Assembly: GCA_022616595.1 (NCBI GenBank)
Contig: JAKEEL010000220.1
Span: forward strand, 1 to 5,354
Direction: 5' to 3'
Origin: Methylococcaceae bacterium
GTDB taxonomy: Bacteria; Pseudomonadota; Gammaproteobacteria; Methylococcales; UBA1147
DNA length: 5,354 nt
Position 1 is the stretch's first letter; each line of letters begins with the position of its first letter. Below are positions 1-5,354 of this stretch, one piece after another. Under the pieces are notes generated by a model. The model was not told the DNA's origin. It was given only the letters and a program-made list of their open reading frames with translations, and searched no databases. The position numbers and the translations under genes were made by a program.

Positions 1-2656
1 CACCCCCGGACGGACCTGCCGGGTCGACAATTCCTTCAACGTCGTACCCGCCATACCAATCCTGACACCACTCCCAGACATTCCCGTGCATCTCGTACAA
101 TCCCCAAGGATTGCAGGGCAGCGATTTGACCGCCACGGTTTCTTGACGATAGCGTCCTTTGGCGCCACCGGCATAGGGATAATTGCCATTGTAATTCACC
201 TGTTCCGGCGCGATCTGGCCCCCGAACCAAAACGGCGTGGCAGTACCGGCCCGGCAGGCATATTCCCACTCCGCTTCTGTCGGCAAACGCAGCGCCAGTC
301 CGGGAACTCCGCTATTGATTTTCTCAAGAAATGCCTGTGTATCCTCCCACCTCACAGTTTCAACCGGCCGATCCCGTCCCTTAAAATAACTCGGATTATC
401 CCCCATGACCGCTTCCCACAAAGCCTGGGTGCACGTCGTGTCCGCGAGCCAGAATCCGCGCGTCAACACCACCTCGTGCGGTGTCTCGTCATCGGAACGC
501 TCCGGCTCGTTTTCCGGCGATCCCATCCGGAACGATCCGGGCGGAATCCAGCGCAGAGTCTGTGCGACGTTCCTGAACCGGAAAACCGCATAAATCCCAT
601 TTTCATCGACCCCGAAGTCATCGGCCCATTCAGGCTTCCGGAAGTCTTGTTCGAGCCAGGACCGGTATTCTGTTTCGTCAACAAAGCATCCGTTTTTAAG
701 CCAATACTCACGGCCGGCGACGGGATAATATCCCGGATTCATCCAGTACAAACGACGGCCGCCGGATCTTTCCAAAAGCACCGTGAACAGCCCGAACCGG
801 TCGCGGCCGATCGCCTCGGCCCAGTCCGGTTTGAGCAGCGTGTCCAGACGGATCTCGTCGCGTTCCGTGGCGAGGCTCACCCTTCCCGATTCGGGCAGCG
901 GAATTCGCGCGTCGCGTTTCGAAGCATCGAATCCGTAGCCTTGCCGGCCCGATTCCTGCGATTCGATCACGACCTGAAGCATCCCGGTCGAGGATTCCAG
1001 GACTCCCACCGGACTGCCGGAAACGGTTACGCGATGTACCATCAGCGCCTGACCGACCTGATCGACCGAGTATTTCCGTGACTCTTGCATATTGCCCAAG
1101 ACCCAGGACGCGCTCGAAAGATCCAGTCCTTCTGGAACATCCAGCGGTTGCCCTGATTTCAACTCCGTCACATTGGCCTTGACCCAGATCGCGGTCAGCG
1201 CCTCGGAGTTTTCCCAGACCCCAGGGTGCTGACGTTCGGCCATGCGCAATACCCAACTTCGATAACCGGCATTATCCGGGTTTTCGAAAAAGCTTTTCAG
1301 GAAGCTTCGCATCAGATCTTCCTGTTCCGCGATCAATATGCCGAGCAGGTTCCAGGCGATCCGTTGCTCCTCGTTTTGGATCTCTTGCGGCAGAAAGGCA
1401 TGGTAGGCCGCGACGGTACGGATCACCTGTTCCTGCAATTCCCGCGGTTGCTGCTGAAAGGCCTTGCGATAGCTTGTGATCGCATCCCGGTTCGCATAGC
1501 TGCAGGCGGTCGGATTCGGCTGGATATCCACGTGGTTCCAGAATCCTGCCTCGCTGCCCGCGTCCGCGCTGTCCGGGCGGAGCAGGCAGCGCACGGCCCT
1601 CAACAGCATTGGCTCGACGCGGATTGCACAGGAAAGGAGCGTAAGCAGGAGTTGAGTTCCGCGATCCAGAGAATCGGCTTCGGTTTCGGCTGAATTGGTC
1701 CGGCGTCTTTGCACCTTGCGCGGAATCCGCCGGCCGCGGTCCCAGCCGGCCATCGCAAAATAACCCAACAGCTCCGCGCGCCATCGGGCTTTCGGACACG
1801 GGTTTAGCACCACCGGCACGCCGCCCAATTTCCGCAGACGCCGCCCGAGCCTCATCCAGGCATTGGAGATGCCGTCGGCATCTTGCAGGCAGCCGAGATC
1901 GCTGAGTATCAGTACCGGCGTACCGGGTTCGGGCGGCGTGTAGGGCTTCGCCTCGCTGTGCGGATCGCGCCATGACCGGCAGGAACCGTCCGGGCCGTCC
2001 CCGAAGGCCAGGATCTCCAGGCCGCTGCGTCCGCGCAATTTGCCGAGCGCCCGGCACAAACAGTTGAAATCCTCCCAGAACGGCATCAGGCGGCGGTCGA
2101 AATCGACCAGCACCTGAGAGACCGGCGACCAGCCTTCCTTGCGCCGGAACGGGAGCCTCCTCAATACCCGGCCGCGCGCGGCATCCTGCACGACGCGACC
2201 GACATCAATGCGGCGGGTGGGCCAGCGCAGTCCGAGCACCGAATGCAGCAGCGGCCACAGCCGGGTCCAGGCCGCGAGCGGCGGCGCGGTGGGAATCGAA
2301 ACGTCCTTTGTTTCCGGAGGTTTCAAAGGTTTTGCCCCCTTGAACCAGTCTGGGATTTCGCCGCCCGATTCGTGAACGGCGCGGCGGTTGTGCTCGATAA
2401 CGCGGTAAAAATAAGCCCGTGGCATTCCCGTAGGCGGGATTGGGGCCGATTTTGGTGGTTTCGCCTGCGGTAAGGCGATATCCAATGTTGCTGTGGGAAG
2501 ATCGACTACAACGTTTCCGGACCGCTGATATCCGGTCAGCGGCGCGACCTCATTGAGCCGCTCCGGGCCGATCCCCTCGATACACCGAAGCAGGTCGGCA
2601 CGCCCCACGGCCGCCCTGCCCGGTTTGACGACTTGCCGGACCGGAACTTTGGACAT
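1..2656 (-). CDS. vWA-like (SAV_2336-type) protein with C-terminal FGE/SUMF1-like domain, partial
   Basis: The frame, translated by hand, is open from the ATG at 2656-2654 to the window edge (885 complete codons), so the C-terminus is missing. Domains in order: a short helical N-terminus; a Pro-rich linker (about residues 62-79); a vWA/Rossmann-like domain (about 180-275) with strands VLVDFD (D185, D187), LEILAFGDG, PVLILSDLG (D253) and VPVVLNPCP; a helical middle with the segment IRVEPMLLRAVR near 345, typical of SAV_2336-like proteins; a repeated KPxW...WxxPG module (609-646 and 674-711); and an FGE-sulfatase-like domain from about 698, with WIPPGSFRMGSP, LPTEAEWEYACRAG (791-804) and GNVWEWCQDWY (858-868). 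The domain's usual end (RGGSW...GFR) and any catalytic cysteine pair lie outside. The ATG overlaps the ATPase stop as TGATG, with no Shine-Dalgarno before it. Inferred role: scaffold/sensor partner of the MoxR ATPase in a conflict system. True formylglycine-generating activity is possible but looks less likely in this context. Confidence 0.9.
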   Translation of the reverse strand, partial: MSKVPVRQVVKPGRAAVGRADLLRCIEGIGPERLNEVAPLTGYQRSGNVVVDLPTATLDIALPQAKPPKSAPIPPTGMPRAYFYRVIEHNRRAVHESGGEIPDWFKGAKPLKPPETKDVSIPTAPPLAAWTRLWPLLHSVLGLRWPTRRIDVGRVVQDAARGRVLRRLPFRRKEGWSPVSQVLVDFDRRLMPFWEDFNCLCRALGKLRGRSGLEILAFGDGPDGSCRSWRDPHSEAKPYTPPEPGTPVLILSDLGCLQDADGISNAWMRLGRRLRKLGGVPVVLNPCPKARWRAELLGYFAMAGWDRGRRIPRKVQRRRTNSAETEADSLDRGTQLLLTLLSCAIRVEPMLLRAVRCLLRPDSADAGSEAGFWNHVDIQPNPTACSYANRDAITSYRKAFQQQPRELQEQVIRTVAAYHAFLPQEIQNEEQRIAWNLLGILIAEQEDLMRSFLKSFFENPDNAGYRSWVLRMAERQHPGVWENSEALTAIWVKANVTELKSGQPLDVPEGLDLSSASWVLGNMQESRKYSVDQVGQALMVHRVTVSGSPVGVLESSTGMLQVVIESQESGRQGYGFDASKRDARIPLPESGRVSLATERDEIRLDTLLKPDWAEAIGRDRFGLFTVLLERSGGRRLYWMNPGYYPVAGREYWLKNGCFVDETEYRSWLEQDFRKPEWADDFGVDENGIYAVFRFRNVAQTLRWIPPGSFRMGSPENEPERSDDETPHEVVLTRGFWLADTTCTQALWEAVMGDNPSYFKGRDRPVETVRWEDTQAFLEKINSGVPGLALRLPTEAEWEYACRAGTATPFWFGGQIAPEQVNYNGNYPYAGGAKGRYRQETVAVKSLPCNPWGLYEMHGNVWEWCQDWYGGYDVEGIVDPAGPSGG
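524..832 (-). repeat. Internal protein repeat before and into the FGE domain
   Basis: Within the vWA-FGE protein, residues 609-646 and 674-711 align at a constant 65-residue offset. Shared positions are K609/K674, P610/P675, W612/W677, A613/A678, G617/G682, D619/D684, G622/G687, V626/V691, L636/L701, W638/W703, P641/P706 and G642/G707. The second copy leads directly into the WIPPGSFRMG start of the FGE domain. The first leads into a shorter piece (EYWLKNGCFVDETEYRSWL) that loosely echoes the FGWLAD...ALWEAVM-like region that follows the second copy. It looks like a partial, diverged duplication of the FGE entry segment. Confidence 0.6.
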
Positions 2657-2658
2657 CA
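2654..2658 (-). promoter_or_regulatory. TGATG stop/start junction of ATPase and vWA-FGE genes
   Basis: The ATPase stop TGA (2658-2656) shares one base with the ATG of the vWA-FGE gene (2656-2654). The bases just upstream on the minus strand (CCCGCGAATCCC) hold no Shine-Dalgarno, so initiation probably depends on termination-reinitiation. This would tie the amount of vWA-FGE protein to that of the ATPase. Confidence 0.85.
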
Positions 2659-3636
2659 GGGATTCGCGGGCATTTTCCGCAATATGAATTCGCCGATCAA
2701 ATCCAGCAATTCCAGCCGCTCGGTCTCGGTCTCGCGCATCGCATGCAATGCACGCAAAAGATCCAGATATTCGGCCTGCCCCGGTGGCGTCTGACCCTGT
2801 CGGAGCGCTTCCTGCCGGTCGCTCCAGAGCTGTGTGGCGGCTCTGCGCCGCACCGCTTCGCTGCAGGCGATCCCCTGATGGCAGGTGCCCCGCTCCACGA
2901 GCCAGTCGATAAGCTCTGCTTCCCGTTTCGGCAACTCGATCTGCAGAACCACGCAGCGCCGCACGAATGCGCCCGGCAGTTCGCGTTCCTCGTTGGTGGT
3001 AATCACAACCAAAGGCGCGGGGATCTGTTCGGGCATCCGAACCGGCGGGTCCAGATAGGGCACGCTGAACGCGCCGTTGCCGAGCGTTTCGAGAAGCCCG
3101 TTCGGGAGATCCGCATCCGCCTTGTCGATCTCATCGATCAACAGCACCGCCCCGCGTTCCGGGGTCCAGCCGTCCGGCGGCTGCGGCCGGTTGCGTTTAT
3201 GGCGGCAAATATCGTATTGGCCCTTCGCCGAAGCCCAATCGAACACCCACCACAGCGCGCTAGGACTCAGATAATACCCCGGCTTCAACTGCTCCTGGAT
3301 TTCCTCCTGGGTTTTCGCGACGGCCCCGAGCGCCTGCGCCTCGCCGAGCCGCGCGACCGCGTCGAAATGCCATTGCAGATCCTGACTCTCACTGCGCGAA
3401 TGCACGACCTCGGACACGAACAGCCGCCCGAGCACGTGCGCCGCGGCCCGCGCGAGCTGGCTTTTTCCGGTTCCCGGCTCGCCGCGCACCAAAAGCGGCC
3501 TTTGCGCGGCCAGCGCGACACGGATCGCATTGGCGCTTTTGTCGTCGAAAACATGCCACGACTCCGGCCAGGAACCCATCGCGGGCAAGAGCCGCGCTTC
3601 GTGGACTGGGATATCCGGTTTGTTTTCAATAGTCAT
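2656..3636 (-). CDS. MoxR-type AAA+ ATPase
   Basis: A 326-residue AAA+ ATPase. Walker A is GEPGTGKS (52-59) and Walker B is LLIDEIDKAD (about 165-174, with D168 and catalytic E169). Sensor 1 is N215 in VVITTNEERELPGAF, and the Arg-finger candidates are R226/R227 just after it. The region after about 229 is a helical lid. The roughly 100 residues between the Walker motifs include an aromatic-rich insert (PGYYLSPSALWWVFDW, 119-134). Length and motif order fit MoxR ATPases, which act as hexameric remodelers and usually work with a vWA-domain partner; the next gene encodes one. The start codon lies inside the 3' end of the TIR gene (11-nt overlap), preceded only by a weak purine stretch (AAGAAGAG). 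The stop overlaps the next start as TGATG. Inferred role: the ATP-driven switch between the FGE/vWA sensor protein and the TIR effector. The fold is certain; the substrate is unknown. Confidence 0.95.
   Translation of the reverse strand: MTIENKPDIPVHEARLLPAMGSWPESWHVFDDKSANAIRVALAAQRPLLVRGEPGTGKSQLARAAAHVLGRLFVSEVVHSRSESQDLQWHFDAVARLGEAQALGAVAKTQEEIQEQLKPGYYLSPSALWWVFDWASAKGQYDICRHKRNRPQPPDGWTPERGAVLLIDEIDKADADLPNGLLETLGNGAFSVPYLDPPVRMPEQIPAPLVVITTNEERELPGAFVRRCVVLQIELPKREAELIDWLVERGTCHQGIACSEAVRRRAATQLWSDRQEALRQGQTPPGQAEYLDLLRALHAMRETETERLELLDLIGEFILRKMPANP
3626..3636 (-). promoter_or_regulatory. 11-nt overlap of TIR stop and ATPase start
   Basis: The ATPase ATG (3636-3634) lies inside the last codons of the TIR gene, whose TGA is at 3628-3626. 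Ribosomes finishing the TIR gene end just past the ATPase start, which together with the weak purine stretch AAGAAGAG upstream suggests coupled translation. Confidence 0.8.
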
Positions 3637-5065
3637 ACCCGGCTCTTCTTATATTTAGAAATTCCATAATCAATACCTCCAGGTTGATCTCCGATGCGAG
3701 CAGTACCGGCTGCTCGCCTTCGAATCCTATGCCGATCAATTTCAACGCCGGAAGTTCTTCACGGAATTTCTCCACAATCTCTTGTCTACTCAGCGGGCTT
3801 TGTTCATCGGACGGTCTGATCGTAAAATAGTAATTGTTTCCTTCGTCGCTGCGAAATTCCAAAAGTGTCCTCAGTCTTTGGGTTTCCTGCTCCGACAACG
3901 GCCTGGAACGAGTCTCTTTGAACAAACGGTTCCATATTGTCAGTTTGATGTCCTGCCAGGCGGTTTCCCGACCCCATCCTGATTCCGGCAATGTAGTATC
4001 CATCGTATGGCGTCCATAAACAGCCGAACCGGTTTGATTGACTTCAAAACGTGCAGGCACCTGTTTGTATCGGGACAGTACGATCTCGATCGCCGCATCG
4101 GTCCGGGCCGGTAGATCGATTCGGATGCTCTTATTGCTGTTTTGAAAAAGTTTCTGATTTTTCCCGAGCCAGTGATCATTGACCGAAAGCAGGATAAGCC
4201 AGCCGAGGATGTTTTGCGCCGCGCCGAAGAACCGCTCCTGTTCCTGATCCCCGGCGTTTCTATCGATCATGCCGCGCAGAGTCTTTTTAGTCGCGGAATA
4301 CAACCACTTGACAGCCTGTTCCAACCCGTTATTTTCTTGCTGACAACTGTTTTCCAGCGCACGAATTCCATCAGCTTGCCGGGATTCGCTAATCAGCGCA
4401 TCCTTTAACTGCCGGCAGACCGGCCGCTCGATTTCTTCGTTCAGAATCGAATGGACTTTTTGCCGGAATTTTTCAGAAGCGGCCTGGTCCGATTCGGGCT
4501 TCGCAAATATCGGGAATTGTTCCCGTATTTTTGTAAGCAAAATAGCGAAATTGGTTTCAAAATGAAAATCTTGCGTGAGGCTGTTCATATCGCCAAGAAG
4601 AGCCATCAGTTTATCGATACCCCGTCGGATTTCCGCGTACATATCCAGGGACTCGTGGATACTTGTGGTATAGGTGGGATCCAACCCTAAGATTTGGGTT
4701 TTCAAATTGGCGATTTTCTGGTCCCAAAATCCTAGAAAAGCGCCACGATCCTCAGCCTTGTTTATCCGCGTCCCTTCCAATACAAGCGGAAAAACTCGTT
4801 TTCGAAACTCTCCGTTTTGGTGAATCGTCAAAAGCTCCCACATGCAGTTTTCGGATTCCAGGTAGGCCTTGCTCAATACCACGATGATGCAGTCGGCCCG
4901 AGCCAGATGTCCCATGAATTCCGTAATCGAATCCTTGTATTCCAGATGCTTGTCGCGGTTAAGATGAATCCCGTTTTCCTGGAAAGCTTTTTCGAGTTTG
5001 TCCACAAGCCCCAGTTCTTCCTCGGCCTTCCACGCATAGGACACAAAGATCGAAGGTTGGCTCAT
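3626..5065 (-). CDS. TIR-domain protein, probable effector of the operon
   Basis: A 479-residue cytosolic protein with no signal peptide or clear membrane span. The TIR domain covers about residues 4-150: the first strand is SIFVSYAW (5-12), then RD at 37-38, strand DCIIVVLSKAYLES (58-71), and W76-E77 in the position of the conserved W-x-E / catalytic Glu of NAD-cleaving TIR domains, followed by KRVFPLVLEG. Bacterial TIR domains commonly hydrolyse NAD+ or make cyclic ADP-ribose-type signals in defence; that activity is inferred here. Residues about 160-479 match nothing I recognise. They include a charged helical stretch, a hydrophobic helix NILGWLILLSVNDHWL (285-300) and a mixed C-terminal part. 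The ATG at 5065 is chosen because GGAGGGG sits just upstream and the conserved SYAW strand begins a few residues later. It is first in the operon and overlaps the ATPase gene by 11 nt. Its base composition is clearly AT-richer than that of the two downstream genes. Confidence 0.92.
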   Translation of the reverse strand: MSQPSIFVSYAWKAEEELGLVDKLEKAFQENGIHLNRDKHLEYKDSITEFMGHLARADCIIVVLSKAYLESENCMWELLTIHQNGEFRKRVFPLVLEGTRINKAEDRGAFLGFWDQKIANLKTQILGLDPTYTTSIHESLDMYAEIRRGIDKLMALLGDMNSLTQDFHFETNFAILLTKIREQFPIFAKPESDQAASEKFRQKVHSILNEEIERPVCRQLKDALISESRQADGIRALENSCQQENNGLEQAVKWLYSATKKTLRGMIDRNAGDQEQERFFGAAQNILGWLILLSVNDHWLGKNQKLFQNSNKSIRIDLPARTDAAIEIVLSRYKQVPARFEVNQTGSAVYGRHTMDTTLPESGWGRETAWQDIKLTIWNRLFKETRSRPLSEQETQRLRTLLEFRSDEGNNYYFTIRPSDEQSPLSRQEIVEKFREELPALKLIGIGFEGEQPVLLASEINLEVLIMEFLNIRRAGYDY

Positions 5066-5067
5066 TG

Positions 5068-5074
5068 CCCCTCC
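5068..5074 (-). promoter_or_regulatory. Strong Shine-Dalgarno of the TIR gene
   Basis: The minus strand reads AAAAAAGGAGGGGCAATGAGC. The GGAGG core lies four bases before the ATG at 5065, close but within the functional range, and fixes this start. It is the only strong ribosome binding site in the operon, so most initiation probably enters here. Confidence 0.85.
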
Positions 5075-5085
5075 TTTTTTGATTG

Positions 5086-5091
5086 ATCATA
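5086..5091 (-). promoter_or_regulatory. Possible -10 element for the TIR operon
   Basis: TATGAT on the minus strand matches the sigma-70 -10 consensus at five of six bases. It lies about 11 bp upstream of the Shine-Dalgarno, implying a very short leader. No good -35 sits 16-18 bp upstream and no TGn extension is present, so this is a weak call; activation by a regulator or another promoter farther upstream is possible. Confidence 0.3.
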
Positions 5092-5093
5092 TC

Positions 5094-5124
5094 TTGACCC
5101 GCCGTTTCCGCTAGAGCGTATGAA
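5094..5124 (+). promoter_or_regulatory. Possible promoter for the Rdx gene
   Basis: TTGACC (5094-5099) and TATGAA (5119-5124) resemble sigma-70 hexamers, with a 19-bp spacer that is longer than ideal. If used, the leader would be about 150 nt. It lies directly beside the TIR -10 candidate, so the two promoters could compete. This is based on hexamer similarity only. Confidence 0.25.
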
Positions 5125-5265
5125 CCCAAGATCGCGAGTCCAAAATCCCGCTGGATACCGAGCCGTGAAAGAGTGTACCGCAAAAGCGGGACGGCCGCAC
5201 CGGCCATTGCGGAGGAACCGAATCCGGTTTGGGTATATCCTATCGGCATCGTCATTTTTCGATTC

Positions 5266-5269
5266 GAGG
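5266..5269 (+). promoter_or_regulatory. Shine-Dalgarno of the Rdx gene
   Basis: GAGG ends ten bases before the ATG at 5280. It is a moderate match at a slightly long but usable distance, and supports the start that places the CxxC motif at residues 10-13. Confidence 0.55.
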
Positions 5270-5279
5270 CACGTCTCCG

Positions 5280-5354
5280 ATGAACCAGAGCGTTGAAATC
5301 ATCTATTGCCGCCAATGCCGCTGGCTGTTGCGCGCGGCTTGGATGGCTCAGGAG
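5280..5354 (+). CDS. SelT/SelW/SelH (Rdx) family protein, N-terminal fragment
   Basis: Only the first 25 codons are present; the frame is open to the window edge. The peptide begins MNQSVEIIYCRQCRWLLRAA, with a beta strand leading into C10-x-x-C13 and then a helix starting RWLLRAAWMAQE. That is the thioredoxin-like active-site start of the Rdx family (SelW/SelT/SelH), in its cysteine rather than selenocysteine form. Family members are small (usually under about 110 residues) redox proteins whose precise substrates are poorly known. The start is supported by GAGG at 5266-5269, ten bases before the ATG. It is divergent from the TIR operon, with 214 bp between starts. It is probably a resident chromosomal gene rather than part of the conflict operon. 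Confidence 0.85.
   Translation, partial: MNQSVEIIYCRQCRWLLRAAWMAQE

Larger units (their letters stand above)
5066..5279. other. Divergent intergenic region
   Basis: These 214 bp separate the start codons of the leftward TIR operon and the rightward Rdx gene, and must hold both promoters. I see the two ribosome binding sites, weak promoter-like hexamers close to the TIR gene, and a short CCGC-AAAA-GCGG inverted repeat at 5178-5189. No convincing operator, riboswitch or terminator is visible. Confidence 0.7.

Noticed and set aside
86..1081. Long plus-strand open frame (331 codons) opposite the FGE region
   Set aside because: It is antisense to a minus-strand frame that is open throughout and encodes clear FGE motifs; its own product has no recognisable domain and is rich in R and P, as expected for a shadow in GC-rich DNA.
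708..2057. Two minus-strand frames (708-1256 and 1272-2057) overlapping the vWA-FGE gene
   Set aside because: They are out of frame with the continuous 885-codon frame that carries the vWA, SAV_2336-like and FGE motifs; their products are R/A/G-rich and featureless.
1..2656. DGR variable region or template repeat inside the window
   Set aside because: The expected position of the variable region is past the left edge, no AAC/AAT-rich cluster is seen in the visible FGE portion, and no repeat pair or reverse transcriptase is present.
2743..3669. Plus-strand open frame (308 codons) opposite the ATPase
   Set aside because: It lies antisense to a complete AAA+ ATPase with all motifs; the product resembles nothing and has no good ribosome binding site.
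5178..5189. CCGC-AAAA-GCGG hairpin as a terminator or operator
   Set aside because: A four-base stem with no U-tract is too weak for a terminator, and a single short copy is not evidence of an operator.
5231..5240. GGGTATATCC near-palindrome before the Rdx gene
   Set aside because: Ten bases with two mismatched positions is expected by chance in a region this size, and no second copy is seen.
4959..5315. Minus-strand frame of 118 codons spanning the intergenic region
   Set aside because: It overlaps the starts of both the TIR and Rdx genes in other frames, has no good Shine-Dalgarno and no recognisable motif. A small upstream gene is not excluded but is not supported.

Overview
The window looks like a piece of a moderately GC-rich proteobacterial chromosome. 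A gammaproteobacterium of the purple-sulfur, sulfur-oxidising or methanotroph type is my best guess, resting only on the look of the proteins. It holds one leftward (minus-strand) three-gene operon and, at the right edge, the first 25 codons of a divergent plus-strand gene.

Leftward operon, read from right to left. (1) 5065-3626: a 479-residue protein with an N-terminal TIR domain (SYAW start, RD motif, conserved W-E pair) and about 320 residues of unrecognised C-terminal region. (2) 3636-2656: a 326-residue MoxR-type AAA+ ATPase with intact Walker A, Walker B, sensor-1 Asn and arginine-finger candidates. (3) 2656 to beyond position 1: a protein of at least 885 residues. I reconstructed its frame by hand-translating the minus strand from 2656 to 2, and it has no stop. 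It has a short helical N-terminus, a Pro-rich linker, a von Willebrand A-like domain of the SAV_2336 type with an altered metal site, a helical middle, a partly repeated segment, and a formylglycine-generating-enzyme-like (FGE/SUMF1, C-type-lectin fold) domain cut by the window edge. The genes overlap by 11 nt and by 1 nt, so they are very likely co-transcribed and translationally coupled.

Interpretation: TIR effector, MoxR ATPase and vWA scaffold carrying an FGE-like sensing or binding domain match the logic of the NTP-dependent 'ternary' or vWA-MoxR-associated conflict (defence / self-nonself) systems. In that reading the FGE-like domain senses or binds, the vWA-MoxR pair transmits an ATP-driven change, and the TIR domain (probably an NAD+ hydrolase or nucleotide-signal producer) is the toxic output. 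Related FGE-like domains are frequent targets of diversity-generating retroelements (DGRs), and the segment that would be hypervariable lies just past position 1, so it cannot be judged here.

Right edge: 5066-5279 is a 214-bp divergent intergenic region with weak promoter-like elements. At 5280 begins a SelT/SelW/SelH (Rdx) family protein with a CxxC motif, probably an ordinary chromosomal gene marking the border of the accessory operon. I see no tRNA, rRNA, CRISPR array, transposase, reverse transcriptase or convincing terminator in the window.
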